A stretch of DNA of 64,000 bases from assembly GCA_040224245.1 (NCBI GenBank), contig JBEGIR010000073.1, positions 1-64,000 of the forward strand, in the 5' to 3' direction. A program made the translations under genes and the position numbers. Below the pieces are notes generated by a model. The model was not told where the DNA came from. It ran no database searches and saw nothing but the letters and a program-made list of their open reading frames with translations. This stretch comes from Puniceicoccaceae bacterium (GTDB taxonomy: Bacteria > Verrucomicrobiota > Verrucomicrobiia > Opitutales > JAFGAQ01). Positions 1 through 7,223 of the stretch are shown here, one piece after another (within the stretch, counting starts at the first letter, position 1; every line of letters starts with the position of its first letter).

Positions 1-82
1 CATGGATCGGTTCACGTTCCCGAATCGCCTCCAGGGCAACTCTGCTTTTAAACTCTGCGGTGAACTTTCGTCTCTTTTTCAT
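1..82 (-). CDS. IS3-family transposase OrfA, N-terminal part (cut by window edge)
   Basis: The minus strand from the ATG at 80-82 reads MKKRRKFTAEFKSRVALEAI and continues REREPIH to the window edge. This is the characteristic opening of the OrfA helix-turn-helix protein (Transposase_8 family) that binds IS ends. Only 27 codons are visible, so neither the OrfA/OrfB frameshift nor the DDE catalytic part can be checked. The gene reads away from the truncated monooxygenase copy. Confidence 0.75.
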   Translation of the reverse strand, partial: MKKRRKFTAEFKSRVALEAIREREPIH

Positions 83-141
83 TGGCTGCTTTTTACTCTT
101 AGCAGCTTCTCATTTCTGTCCAACTTTTCCCGACCGGCTCA
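1..141 (-). mobile_element. End of an IS3-family insertion sequence (continues beyond the window start)
   Basis: Read on the minus strand, the segment begins at 141 with TGAGCCGGTCGGGAAAAG, a TG-starting terminus of the kind IS3-family elements have, and leads after about 60 nt into a transposase OrfA start. Immediately outside the terminus, at 142, the host sequence matches the tail of the monooxygenase gene that is intact further on, so the boundary is set by comparing 142 onward with 1860 onward. The rest of the element lies outside the window. The family call rests on the OrfA N-terminus. The opposite end and target-site duplication cannot be seen. Confidence 0.75.
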
Positions 142-214
142 GTATTCTGCATTTGAAGTGAGGATTGCCAGGGTCGAGCGGGCCTATGGCATGAAGGCAG
201 ACTCAAGTAGTTGA
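142..214 (+). pseudogene. Truncated 3' end of an antibiotic-biosynthesis monooxygenase gene
   Basis: Frame-preserved remnant encoding YSAFEVRIARVERAYGMKAD plus three serines and a stop at 212-214. It is the same peptide as the C-terminus of the intact protein at 1582-1932, and the two DNA stretches differ at a single position up to the stop. Everything upstream is replaced by the IS3-family terminus at 141. An in-frame ORF running through the IS end (from about 2) is fortuitous. Most likely a duplicated gene copy disrupted by the insertion sequence. Confidence 0.85.
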
Positions 215-325
215 TACCCTTTATGGCTTAAACAACTGAATTTTGAAACATCGGTTGGCGAATGCCAACCGATAAGGCCTATGGGCCACATAACGCTGTT
301 ACACAGCGACAAAAAGGATTTGTGT

Positions 326-391
326 CCCCGACTCGTCGGGGTTTTTGCAGCTCCGATGGATCGGAGCGTTTTGAGTTCGGCATCTGCCGAA
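326..391. repeat. Three 16-nt perfect palindromes spaced exactly 25 nt apart
   Basis: CCCCGACTCGTCGGGG at 326-341, CTCCGATGGATCGGAG at 351-366 and TTCGGCATCTGCCGAA at 376-391. Each has 7-nt arms round a 2-nt centre, and starts are 25 nt apart. The 9-nt spacers are TTTTTGCAG and CGTTTTGAG, so the first two hairpins are followed by T-runs and could act as tandem intrinsic terminators on the plus strand. The arms differ in sequence between units, so this is conservation of structure and spacing rather than simple tandem repetition. It lies downstream of the truncated gene tail and about 160 bases from the antitoxin stop. Confidence 0.85.
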
Positions 392-553
392 TGGTGTTTA
401 ATCAAATCCTGGGTTCAGTATTGGACCTTCGATTTTGTGGAAGACGCCGGACATTTCCTGAAGTGGTGGATTTTTTAAAGAATACCCTTCCATTGGGATT
501 TACATCCGTTTAAATCCGGAAACTACTGCGAAATTGAGTGCGGGGTGTTCAGC

Positions 554-838
554 TCAACTGGCATCACGCAGTTCAATAACGAGTTCTTTTCCCAGAGCTT
601 GAGCAACTCTGCGAAGTGTCGAGACTCGTGCATCACTGGCTTGGTTTTCCATGCGGGAGATCACAGATTTTTTCGTATGGATAGCTTCGGCTAGAGCCTC
701 TTGAGTAACGCCAGCTTCTTTTCTGGCCTCTCTCAACAATACTCCAACAAGGAACTCCTGATATCCTGCATCATATCCTTCAGCAAATTCGGGATCCCGT
801 TCTTTCCGTTTTTCAATATACTTATCTAGATCGTCCAT
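554..838 (-). CDS. higA: Antitoxin, XRE-family HTH (HigA-like)
   Basis: 94 residues. The N-terminal stretch DLDKYIEKRKERDPEFAEGY followed by a helix-turn-helix (about residues 35-88, TQEALAEAIHTKKSVISRME) is typical of antitoxins paired with Gp49/HigB-like toxins. It should neutralise the toxin by direct binding and repress the operon. It is the second gene of the pair, starting 3 nt after the toxin stop at 842, so the order is toxin then antitoxin as in higBA rather than the commoner antitoxin-first order. The module sits between two copies of a repeat, consistent with horizontal acquisition. Confidence 0.88.
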   Translation of the reverse strand: MDDLDKYIEKRKERDPEFAEGYDAGYQEFLVGVLLREARKEAGVTQEALAEAIHTKKSVISRMENQASDARVSTLRRVAQALGKELVIELRDAS

Positions 839-841
839 AGC

Positions 842-1186
842 TTACTCCTTCTTGTTAAAATAATCTTTCATTCGTTGCTTGGCTGTTTCGATTTCTTGCT
901 TCGGCGTTCTTTGTGTCTTCTTCGCAAATCCGCTCGTCAAAATGATGAGTTGTTCTCCATCAAAAAATCCAATCAACCTAAACGCATCAGAACCCAATTG
1001 TGTTCTTATCTCCCACAAATCGGTTCCAATGAGTTTTTTGAAATACTGAACAGGTGGTTTTGGCATTTGCCGAACCATCTGCATCACCCAAAGAACTTTC
1101 TTCGACTGCTTAGGATTCAAGTAGTCCAGAAACTCTTCAACAGGACATGTCCCGGCTTCTGTTCTGTAAAACTGAATCCTGCGCAT
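842..1186 (-). CDS. higB: Toxin, phage-derived Gp49/HigB-like RelE-superfamily mRNA interferase
   Basis: 114 residues, usual family length. Features of the Gp49-like (RelE superfamily) fold include the opening RIQFYRTEAGTCPVEEFL, the central LWEIRTQLGSDAFRLIGFFD and the basic GFAKKTQRTPKQEIETAK segment that supplies catalytic or RNA-contacting residues in relatives. The expected action is ribosome-dependent mRNA cleavage under stress. The ATG at 1184-1186 has no Shine-Dalgarno sequence and lies 3 nt from a perfect operator, so a leaderless or nearly leaderless transcript is likely. Sequence is AT-richer than the surrounding core genes. Confidence 0.88.
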   Translation of the reverse strand: MRRIQFYRTEAGTCPVEEFLDYLNPKQSKKVLWVMQMVRQMPKPPVQYFKKLIGTDLWEIRTQLGSDAFRLIGFFDGEQLIILTSGFAKKTQRTPKQEIETAKQRMKDYFNKKE

Positions 1187-1189
1187 GAA

Positions 1190-1219
1190 GATAAAGTTAG
1201 CATATTTGCTAACTTTATC
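1190..1219 (-). promoter_or_regulatory. Operator/promoter of the toxin-antitoxin operon
   Basis: Perfect inverted repeat: GATAAAGTTAGCA (1190-1202), 4-nt centre, TGCTAACTTTATC (1207-1219). A plausible minus-strand promoter overlaps it: -35 TTGATA (1221-1216) and -10 TAACTT (1199-1194) at 16-nt spacing. This would start transcription at about the toxin ATG. Binding of the antitoxin to the 13-bp arms would block this promoter, the usual autoregulation in HigBA modules. Confidence 0.75.
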
Positions 1220-1581
1220 AAGGAAATAGAACCATAGATAAAATCTCTGGCTATTCTATGGAACGGGAGCGATTGCAGGCTTTTCCGCTACGCGTCTCCT
1301 GCCAATTCCTGCCAAAGTGTATACAGTTTATTGCAACGTATTGCAGTAGTCCGTATGGACGACGGAAATCTCAGAATATCGAGGATTTTTCACGATTCGT
1401 GGAAACAAACGACTTCGTACCCAACCTTCAGAACATCCGAGGGAGATCAGTCGCAAAAATCTGACCCGTCCGAAAGACAATCCCGGCAAAATGCTGAGGA
1501 CATTCTGCTTTCTGGATTGAAGGATTCTACGAAGATCGTTTGCCTCAGGGAAGTTTGGGTTCATGGTTCTGAGTTAAATCC
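1220..1581. other. No convincing gene; possible degraded sequence
   Basis: About 360 bases between the toxin operator and the monooxygenase start. Short ORFs exist on both strands but overlap each other, lack family resemblance and have no ribosome-binding sites. A short direct repeat (CCTGCCAA, twice near 1299-1317) is the only structure noticed. It may hold the promoter of the monooxygenase gene or decayed accessory DNA. Confidence 0.5.
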
Positions 1582-1932
1582 ATGAGTGCACCCATTCATC
1601 CCGCAAACACACCCCACCCGCCCTATTATGCAGCCATTTTTACTTCCCTGAGAACGGAAGGGGATCGCGGATATGCGGCGATGGCTGAGCGCATGGTGGA
1701 ACTTGCAGCGGATCAACCGGGATTTCTGGGAGTGGAAAGTGCACGGGGTGAGTCGGGTTTGGGCATCACGGTGTCCTACTGGCAGTCCATGGAAGCCATC
1801 GCTGCGTGGAAACGGAACGCTGAGCATGCCGTGGCACAGGAAACCGGACGCAAGCTCTGGTATTCTGCATTTGAAGTGAGGATTGCCAGGGTCGAGCGGG
1901 CCTATGGCATGAAGGCAGACTCAAGCAGTTGA
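1582..1932 (+). CDS. Antibiotic biosynthesis monooxygenase (ABM) domain protein
   Basis: 116 residues, a complete single-domain ABM (dimeric ferredoxin-like fold) protein. The family pattern is clear: YYAAIFTSLRTEGDRGY, then MVELAADQPGFLGVESAR, GITVSYW and WKRNAEHAVAQE. Members act on quinones or haem-like substrates or are of unknown role; here the substrate cannot be told. Starts at the ATG at 1582. The last 24 codons, stop and following sequence are duplicated at 142-214 next to an IS3-family end. Gene and downstream palindromes therefore seem to have been copied together. Confidence 0.88.
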   Translation: MSAPIHPANTPHPPYYAAIFTSLRTEGDRGYAAMAERMVELAADQPGFLGVESARGESGLGITVSYWQSMEAIAAWKRNAEHAVAQETGRKLWYSAFEVRIARVERAYGMKADSSS

Positions 1933-2134
1933 TACCCTTTATGGCTTAAAGAACTGAATTTTGTAACATTGGCTGGCGAATGCCAACCGATAAGGCCTAT
2001 GGGCCACATAACGCTGTTACACAGCGACAAAAGGGTTTTTCGTCGGGGTTTTTGCAGCTCCGATTTTTCGGAGCGTTTTGAGTTCGGCATCTGCCGAACG
2101 GTGTGTTGTGAAATCCTCGGTTCAGTATCTGAAA
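1860..2134 (+). repeat. Direct repeat copy 2: gene tail plus palindrome array
   Basis: Counterpart of 142-435, attached to the intact monooxygenase gene. The first stem (1968-1977 with 1982-1991) has lost one pair and has one wobble. The CGCTGT/ACAGCG hairpin (2012-2026) is identical. The CCCC-type palindrome is reduced to its right half. CTCCGATTTTTCGGAG (2058-2073) and TTCGGCATCTGCCGAA (2083-2098) are kept with the same 25-nt register. Relative to copy 1 the second palindrome differs only in its centre, so the stem is preserved. Confidence 0.85.
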
Positions 2135-2209
2135 CAATCATCCTTATGAATCCTGCGAGGTCGGGAGGGTTTGCAGCAGATGGGGTGCTGCTCTGAGCAG
2201 GAAAATCGG

Positions 2210-2228
2210 TGCAGATTCAAAATCTGCA
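2210..2228 (-). terminator. Small hairpin over the cfa stop codon
   Basis: TGCAGATT (2210-2217), loop CAA, AATCTGCA (2221-2228): a perfect 8-bp stem that includes the TGA stop of the cyclopropane synthase gene. On the minus strand it is followed by CCGATTTTCC with only four Ts, so it is at best a weak terminator and may instead protect the mRNA 3' end. Confidence 0.4.
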
Positions 2229-3329
2229 GGGTGGCTGTGGGGTGCCCGAGCCGTAGGGCGTCATGACAACCTGCCACAATTGGATGTTCCGGGCGCGGAA
2301 GGCCCCCGCGCAGGCGAGCAGGTAATACTCCCACATGCGCTTGAAGCGCAAGTCATACTGACCTTGCAGGGATGGCCAGGCCTTCTGAAATCGGGAATTC
2401 CACGCCATCAGGGTGCGGTCGTAGTGTGGACCCAGATTGTGCCAGTCTTCGATCACAAAGCGTCCCTCTGCTGCCTTTGCGATCTGTGTGGCACTGGGCA
2501 GCATGCCATTGGGAAAGATGTAACGGGTGATCCAGGGGTCGCCGGTGGCATTGGTGGTGTTGCCACCGATCGTATGCAGCAAGAAGATACCATGCTTCTT
2601 GAGACAGCGGCGCACGACCTCCAGATAGGTGCGGTAATTCTTCGGCCCGACGTGCTCAAACATCCCCACCGATACAATCTTGTCGAACTTGCCCCGGATT
2701 GCCCGGTAATCACAGTCCTGAAACTCGACGGGCAAGCCCTTGCAAAAGTCGCGAGCAAAGCGGAGTTGCTCGCTCGAAATGTTGACAGCTGTCACCCGGC
2801 AGCCGATTCGCTTGGCCATCCAACGGGCAAGTCCACCCCACCCGCATCCGATGTCCAGCACATGGTCGAATGGCTTGAGGTTGAGTTTCCGGCAAATCAG
2901 ATCCAGCTTGTTCTCCTGCGCCTGATCCAAATCATCCGTATCCTTAAAATAACCACAGCTGTATTGACGGTGGGGATCGAGAAATGCGAAAAACAAATCA
3001 TTGCCAAGGTCATAATGCCGCCGGGCGATGATGCGGGCACGGGCACGGGATTGCAGGTTGAACAACACTGCCGGGAATGTGCGCAGCAGGGTGCCGGGAT
3101 TTCGACGGACGCGGTCCTCCAGTCCGGCACGGAGCAACCGACAGATCATTTCGTCGATCTGTTCACAGTCCCACCACTCTTCCATGTAGGATTCGCCTAG
3201 TCCCAGATTCTGATCGCGCACGACGCGTGAGTAAAACCGTTGATCGTGTACCTGAATGTCCCATGGATTGGAACCTCCAAAAGCAATGCCAGTCGGTTGC
3301 AGCCATTCTCGCAGGATTGATTCATTCAT
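2217..3329 (-). CDS. cfa: Cyclopropane-fatty-acyl-phospholipid synthase (CFA synthase)
   Basis: 370 residues, close to the usual length. Transfers a methylene group from S-adenosylmethionine to double bonds of membrane phospholipid acyl chains. The C-terminal catalytic part has HYDLGNDLFFAFLD, YSCGYF, the SAM-binding loop VLDIGCGWGGLARWMA (about 159-174), VGMFEHVGPKNY and WITRYIFPNGMLPS, all hallmarks of CFA synthases. The shorter N-terminal domain carries ESYMEEWWDCEQID. A GAGGAGAG ribosome-binding site precedes the ATG at 3329. Monocistronic; the neighbours on both sides are unrelated. Confidence 0.93.
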   Translation of the reverse strand: MNESILREWLQPTGIAFGGSNPWDIQVHDQRFYSRVVRDQNLGLGESYMEEWWDCEQIDEMICRLLRAGLEDRVRRNPGTLLRTFPAVLFNLQSRARARIIARRHYDLGNDLFFAFLDPHRQYSCGYFKDTDDLDQAQENKLDLICRKLNLKPFDHVLDIGCGWGGLARWMAKRIGCRVTAVNISSEQLRFARDFCKGLPVEFQDCDYRAIRGKFDKIVSVGMFEHVGPKNYRTYLEVVRRCLKKHGIFLLHTIGGNTTNATGDPWITRYIFPNGMLPSATQIAKAAEGRFVIEDWHNLGPHYDRTLMAWNSRFQKAWPSLQGQYDLRFKRMWEYYLLACAGAFRARNIQLWQVVMTPYGSGTPQPPCRF

Positions 3330-3560
3330 GCCATCTCTCCTCGAATTCGGGTTAGCCCGTGAAGACCATCAGCAGCATATGCAAAGCAACAACTGCCCTT
3401 CACATAGAGCATTTCTGTGCCCCAAAGGGGTAATCCTCAATAACACCCTGCGCCTTTCAAGTAAAGCCATTTGCACTCATTTCAGGCAATCCGTTATTCC
3501 TGCCTTTCATGCAAATTTCGGCTTTAAACAAATCCCATAACCAAAATTTCGTGACCTTCA

Positions 3561-4706
3561 TCACAGCAGCGATTGATAGAGTGCGGCATGCTGTTGGCAA
3601 CATTGCTCCCAACTGAAATGCCTCAGGTGTTCGTATCCCTTTTCCCGAAGCTGATGACGAAGGCTTGGGTTTTGCAGGAGCTGCAGGACTTTTTCCCTGA
3701 TATCGTCAGGATCGCTGGGGTCGACGTAGAGGGCAGCGGCACCCCCCACTTCGGGAAGTGAACTGGTGTGACTGACCACGACCGGACAACCCGAAGCATA
3801 GGCTTCGAGTATGGGAAGACCAAACCCCTCGTAGAAAGATGGAAAGACAAAGCAAGTCGCTCGCGAATACAGTTCTGCCAAATCCCAATCAGAAGCGAAA
3901 AAATGACACACTTGTTGCTGAACTCCCTGTGATTGAAAAAGCTCCGTTTCTTCCTTTGAAAACGCATAACCAGTGCAAAGCAGGTGCAGATCGCGGTCAC
4001 GGCGAAGCAGTGGTAACATTGCGCTAAAAAAAGCGTTGAAGTTTTTATACCCCCGTCGCACACCGACAAACAGGACGTAACGTTCGGGAAGCTCTAGTTT
4101 CACCTCAACAGGCGGCGGTTCCAGGCTGTTCGCAAGGTGGATCACCGTGATCTTCTCGGGAGGAATTCCAAATATCTCAACCAAATCCGCCTTGGTTGAT
4201 TGAGAAATGGCTATGATATGCGATGCCCGATGACAGAGTTGGCGTTTATATTCGCTGGTGTGATCCTGCGCAGCAAAATGCGCAGAGAATTTCTCGTGAA
4301 TCATGTCATACACCGTCAACACCATGGGGATTTTGCCGAGTACATCGAGAAAGTAGGGATCGTAGTAGGTGGGATGAAACAGATCAAAATTCCCCCGCCG
4401 CACAACGCGAAGTGACTGACGCAGATTGATCTCTTTGTAGCGGCTGATCTGCAGATACTTTTGATACAGACGATGTTTCCCCCGAAATTCCAATCCCCAG
4501 GCAAAATTGCGGTAGTGATTGCGCGTTTGCTCAACAATGCCCGCATAGCGCGGGTTGCCTTCCAAATAACAGTTCAGGCTCTTCGCAAGCACCAATTGGT
4601 TGCGCACTGACCCCACACAGGGTTGCCGGACTAACTCAGAAAAGTAGCGGGAAATGCCTCCGACACGCTGGCTCGCAAAAATCTGATGATCATAACAGAC
4701 TTGCAT
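3561..4706 (-). CDS. Glycosyltransferase, GT4 (group 1) family
   Basis: 381 residues from the ATG at 4706, which overlaps the end of the upstream epimerase gene by 17 nt and gives the family-like start MQVCYDHQIFASQRVGGISRY. A longer frame to 4823 has no family similarity. The C-terminal Rossmann domain has SRATCFVFPSFYEGFGLPIL, EAYASGCPVV and SSLPEVGGAAALYVDP, the nucleotide-sugar-binding region with the E-x7-E motif of retaining GT4 enzymes. Probably adds a sugar, possibly one derived from the GDP-linked product of its partner gene, to a surface polysaccharide or lipid. Acceptor unknown. Confidence 0.88.
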   Translation of the reverse strand: MQVCYDHQIFASQRVGGISRYFSELVRQPCVGSVRNQLVLAKSLNCYLEGNPRYAGIVEQTRNHYRNFAWGLEFRGKHRLYQKYLQISRYKEINLRQSLRVVRRGNFDLFHPTYYDPYFLDVLGKIPMVLTVYDMIHEKFSAHFAAQDHTSEYKRQLCHRASHIIAISQSTKADLVEIFGIPPEKITVIHLANSLEPPPVEVKLELPERYVLFVGVRRGYKNFNAFFSAMLPLLRRDRDLHLLCTGYAFSKEETELFQSQGVQQQVCHFFASDWDLAELYSRATCFVFPSFYEGFGLPILEAYASGCPVVVSHTSSLPEVGGAAALYVDPSDPDDIREKVLQLLQNPSLRHQLREKGYEHLRHFSWEQCCQQHAALYQSLL

Positions 4707-5664
4707 GTGCCACTTGCTGTGTTGACTCCGTTCGCTGCTGCCACTCGTCAAGCACGGGTTGTAGACTTTCACGAAGCGTGTAGTTTGGAACCCACCCCAA
4801 AATCCCACGGATTCTTGATCCATCTCCGATCAAGGCTGGAACATCGTTCGGACGAAAGCATGCGGGATCCACCTGCCATTGTGCCTCAAGTCCGGCAAGT
4901 TCCATCATGAGCTCCAACACACCTTGAAGGGAATATCCACACCCCGAACAAACATTAAAAACCTCACCAGTCGTCCCCGACTTGAGCAGCCCCCAGTAAG
5001 CCTTTACCACATCCCGCACATCCACAAGATCCCTTACTGTCTTCAGATTGCCCACTCGCACAGGAGAGTCCGGACCGAGTTGCTTGCGTCTGATGATCTG
5101 TTTGGCAAACGATGCAACCGCAAAATTCTCACTCTGACCTGAGCCGATGTGGTTGAATGATCGGGTCATGACAATATCCATCGCAAAGCTCTGCGCATAC
5201 ATCCGGGCAATCTGCTCCTGAGCACACTTGGAGACACCGTAGGGATTGCAGGGAAACTGCGGAGCCTGCTCAGAAACGGGATTCCGGTTTGTCACTCCAT
5301 ACTGTTCTGAGGAACCCACAACCAACAGGCGACAATGGTGTGAGATTTCCCGAACTGATTCGACCAGATTTATGAAGCCCCGAATGTTGTTTTCAAGTAC
5401 CCGGTGTGGATCTTGCCAAGATACGGCCACACTGCTCTCAGAGGCGAGGTGAATGACGCCATCCGGCTGTAGTTCGTTTAAAACCCGCCTCAGGTGCTTC
5501 CGCTCGCAAAGATCTGCTACCCTGAAGCAAACAACACCATCCGGCTCTAGCGGCTCACTGCGTGCCAGCAGCATAATCTCCACCTCGCGATGTTCCTTGT
5601 GAAGATACCGCACAAGGTGTCGGCCAACAAACCCATTACCCCCTGTGATCAATACGCGTTTCAT
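4690..5664 (-). CDS. NAD(P)-dependent sugar epimerase/dehydratase, GDP-6-deoxy-mannose reductase-like
   Basis: 324 residues, extended short-chain dehydrogenase fold. N-terminal ITGGNGFVGRHLVRYL is the NAD(P) glycine-rich loop. The active site shows VVGSSEQYG and the YxxxK pair in NPYGVSKCAQEQ. TRSFNHIGSGQ and VRDLVDVRDVVKAYW fit the GDP-mannose 4,6-dehydratase/RMD branch. A likely product is GDP-D-rhamnose or a related GDP-deoxyhexose, but no mannose dehydratase gene is nearby, so substrate is inferred. Translationally coupled to the GT4 gene downstream. Confidence 0.82.
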   Translation of the reverse strand: MKRVLITGGNGFVGRHLVRYLHKEHREVEIMLLARSEPLEPDGVVCFRVADLCERKHLRRVLNELQPDGVIHLASESSVAVSWQDPHRVLENNIRGFINLVESVREISHHCRLLVVGSSEQYGVTNRNPVSEQAPQFPCNPYGVSKCAQEQIARMYAQSFAMDIVMTRSFNHIGSGQSENFAVASFAKQIIRRKQLGPDSPVRVGNLKTVRDLVDVRDVVKAYWGLLKSGTTGEVFNVCSGCGYSLQGVLELMMELAGLEAQWQVDPACFRPNDVPALIGDGSRIRGILGWVPNYTLRESLQPVLDEWQQRTESTQQVAHASLL

Positions 5665-5931
5665 CTTCCAACATGACCTGTTAACCTCGTGGCACCCCGG
5701 AAATTTTTGTTAGTCAAAGCTCAGTGCAGGTACACACCCCTTCACGCATGGGACACAGGTTCAAATAAAAGCTCCAATGAGTGCAGGTTGAAGATAGAGG
5801 CAAACGGGAAATGCGGATTTTTCCATCTTCTGGAGGGAATGCTAACGGGTCTCCACAATTCCTGCATTTGCAGAATGCGATATTGGACTAAAATCGAACC
5901 GTATTCCATCCTGCTCAAACTTGCCAACGCC

Positions 5932-6897
5932 ATGTTGCTTTCCATTCTGATCCTGATTCTAGGTCTCATCCTGTTGCTGTGGAGTGCTGATCGATTTGTC
6001 GAAGGTGCCGCCTCCACCGCACGCTACTTTTCCATGCCACCCCTTCTGATTGGCATGGTGGTGGTTGGCTTTGGAACCTCCGCACCGGAAATGCTGGTCT
6101 CAGCCATGGCCGCTGTGCAATCCAACCCAGGCATTGCACTCGGAAACGCCTATGGTTCCAACATCACCAATATTGCGCTGATTCTAGGACTAACCGCAGT
6201 GGTGCGACCCATCATCGTACAGTCCCAGATCCTGCGCAACGAACTTCCCATCCTGCTCGCGGTAACTGGCTTGGCGGCCTGGCAACTGCGGGATGGTCAG
6301 CTCACACGCTTCGACGCGATGATGCTGCTGCTCGTGTTTGCACTCCTACTGGCCTGGACGATCTGGCAAGGATTGCAAAACAAGTCCGATGCACTGGCTG
6401 GAGAAATGGCTATTGAACTTGAAAGTGCCGGGCTTTCCCTACCGCGATCCCTGGTCTGGCTAGCGATTGGGCTGCTGCTGCTCATCGTCAGCTCACGCCT
6501 GCTTGTTTGGGGAGCGGTGAACATCGCCCAGGCGTTTGGGATCAGTGACTTGATCATCGGCCTGACCATCATTGCGGTAGGAACCTCATTGCCCGAACTC
6601 GCCTCATCCCTCATTGCGGCAAAAAAAGGAGAACACGACATTGCACTCGGCAACATTCTCGGTTCCAACCTGTTCAATACGCTGGCAGTTGTCGGTATCG
6701 CAGCGGTGATACGCCCACTTGCACCCGAGCCGGAAGTGCTCAACCGGGACCTGCTGGTGGTTGCCATCCTGACACTGTCCCTGTTTGCCATTGGCTACGG
6801 TTACCGACGCGCCGGACGCATCAACCGCATCGAGGGTGCGCTGTTGCTGCTGGGGTTCTTCGCATACACCTTATACCTGCTCACCCAAACCGGCTGA
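5932..6897 (+). CDS. Calcium/sodium antiporter, CaCA family (YrbG-like)
   Basis: 321 residues from the ATG at 5932 (MLLSILILILGLILLLWSAD). The frame extends upstream to 5689 but that part is hydrophilic and unlike the family. About ten membrane segments in two inverted halves. The two alpha repeats are plain: GFGTSAPEMLVS with GNAYGSNITNIALILG, and AVGTSLPELASSL with GNILGSNLFNTLAVVG. These carry the conserved acidic and asparagine residues that bind Ca2+ in Na+/Ca2+ exchangers. Inner-membrane cation exchange is expected. Stands alone between divergent and convergent neighbours. Confidence 0.9.
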   Translation: MLLSILILILGLILLLWSADRFVEGAASTARYFSMPPLLIGMVVVGFGTSAPEMLVSAMAAVQSNPGIALGNAYGSNITNIALILGLTAVVRPIIVQSQILRNELPILLAVTGLAAWQLRDGQLTRFDAMMLLLVFALLLAWTIWQGLQNKSDALAGEMAIELESAGLSLPRSLVWLAIGLLLLIVSSRLLVWGAVNIAQAFGISDLIIGLTIIAVGTSLPELASSLIAAKKGEHDIALGNILGSNLFNTLAVVGIAAVIRPLAPEPEVLNRDLLVVAILTLSLFAIGYGYRRAGRINRIEGALLLLGFFAYTLYLLTQTG

Positions 6898-6938
6898 AAC
6901 GAATGAAGTCTCAATGCGTGCTTCCCAACAGAGTCATT

Positions 6939-7205
6939 CTAAATCCCCAGACTACTCAATAAGTGCATCACTTGATTCAGCGCGGAGGTGATGCGCGGAT
7001 GCGTGACTTCGAGTTCGGAGACTGCATCCTGTATTCCGTGCACTTCCGCTTTGATCGATTCATCGGCGGTGCCATCAATGTCCTCCATGATGACATCCAG
7101 ACGCGCACGCACTTCCTTTAATGCGACAGCATCCTGCGCCTGCAGTGCTGCATCAACTTCATTTCTCAGATCCTCAAGTGAGGATTTCAGGGCTTTTCTG
7201 GGCAT
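6939..7205 (-). CDS. DUF4404 family small protein
   Basis: 88 residues, largely alpha-helical and acidic, with the family ending HPRITSALNQVMHLLSSLGI. Function unknown. A GGAGGA ribosome-binding site lies directly upstream of the ATG at 7205. It ends convergently with the antiporter gene. The serine hydrolase gene upstream ends at 7224, 18 nt before this start, so the two are probably cotranscribed, hydrolase first. Confidence 0.8.
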   Translation of the reverse strand: MPRKALKSSLEDLRNEVDAALQAQDAVALKEVRARLDVIMEDIDGTADESIKAEVHGIQDAVSELEVTHPRITSALNQVMHLLSSLGI

Positions 7206-7223
7206 ACTTCCTCCGGCAATGGG

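Larger units (their letters stand above)
142..435 (+). repeat. Direct repeat copy 1: gene tail plus palindrome array
   Basis: This stretch is closely related to 1860-2134. Near identity runs through the gene tail and the stretch up to the CGCTGT hairpin. After that the copies differ by short indels but keep the same order of hairpins, ending in a shared ATCCTSGGTTCAGTAT-like end. It contains a 10-bp perfect stem (250-259 with 264-273), a CGCTGT/ACAGCG hairpin (294-308) and three 16-nt palindromes (326-391). The repeat pair flanks the toxin-antitoxin module and the intact monooxygenase gene. Confidence 0.85.

Noticed and set aside
250-391. Integron attC site after the monooxygenase tail
   Set aside because: The structure is hairpin-rich and lies next to a TA cassette, but no RYYYAAC/GTTRRRY core sites at the expected ends were found and no integrase gene is visible, so it is not called an attC.
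875-1237. 120-codon ORF on the plus strand over the toxin gene
   Set aside because: Shadow of the toxin gene on the opposite strand; the toxin has family motifs, an operator and a partner, the ORF has none.
2280-3200. 306-codon ORF on the plus strand
   Set aside because: Antisense to the cyclopropane synthase gene, whose motifs and ribosome-binding site are clear. Long opposite frames are common at this base composition.
5665-5931. Metal-sensing riboswitch (yybP-ykoY type) before the antiporter
   Set aside because: The region was read for the conserved core of that class and it was not found.
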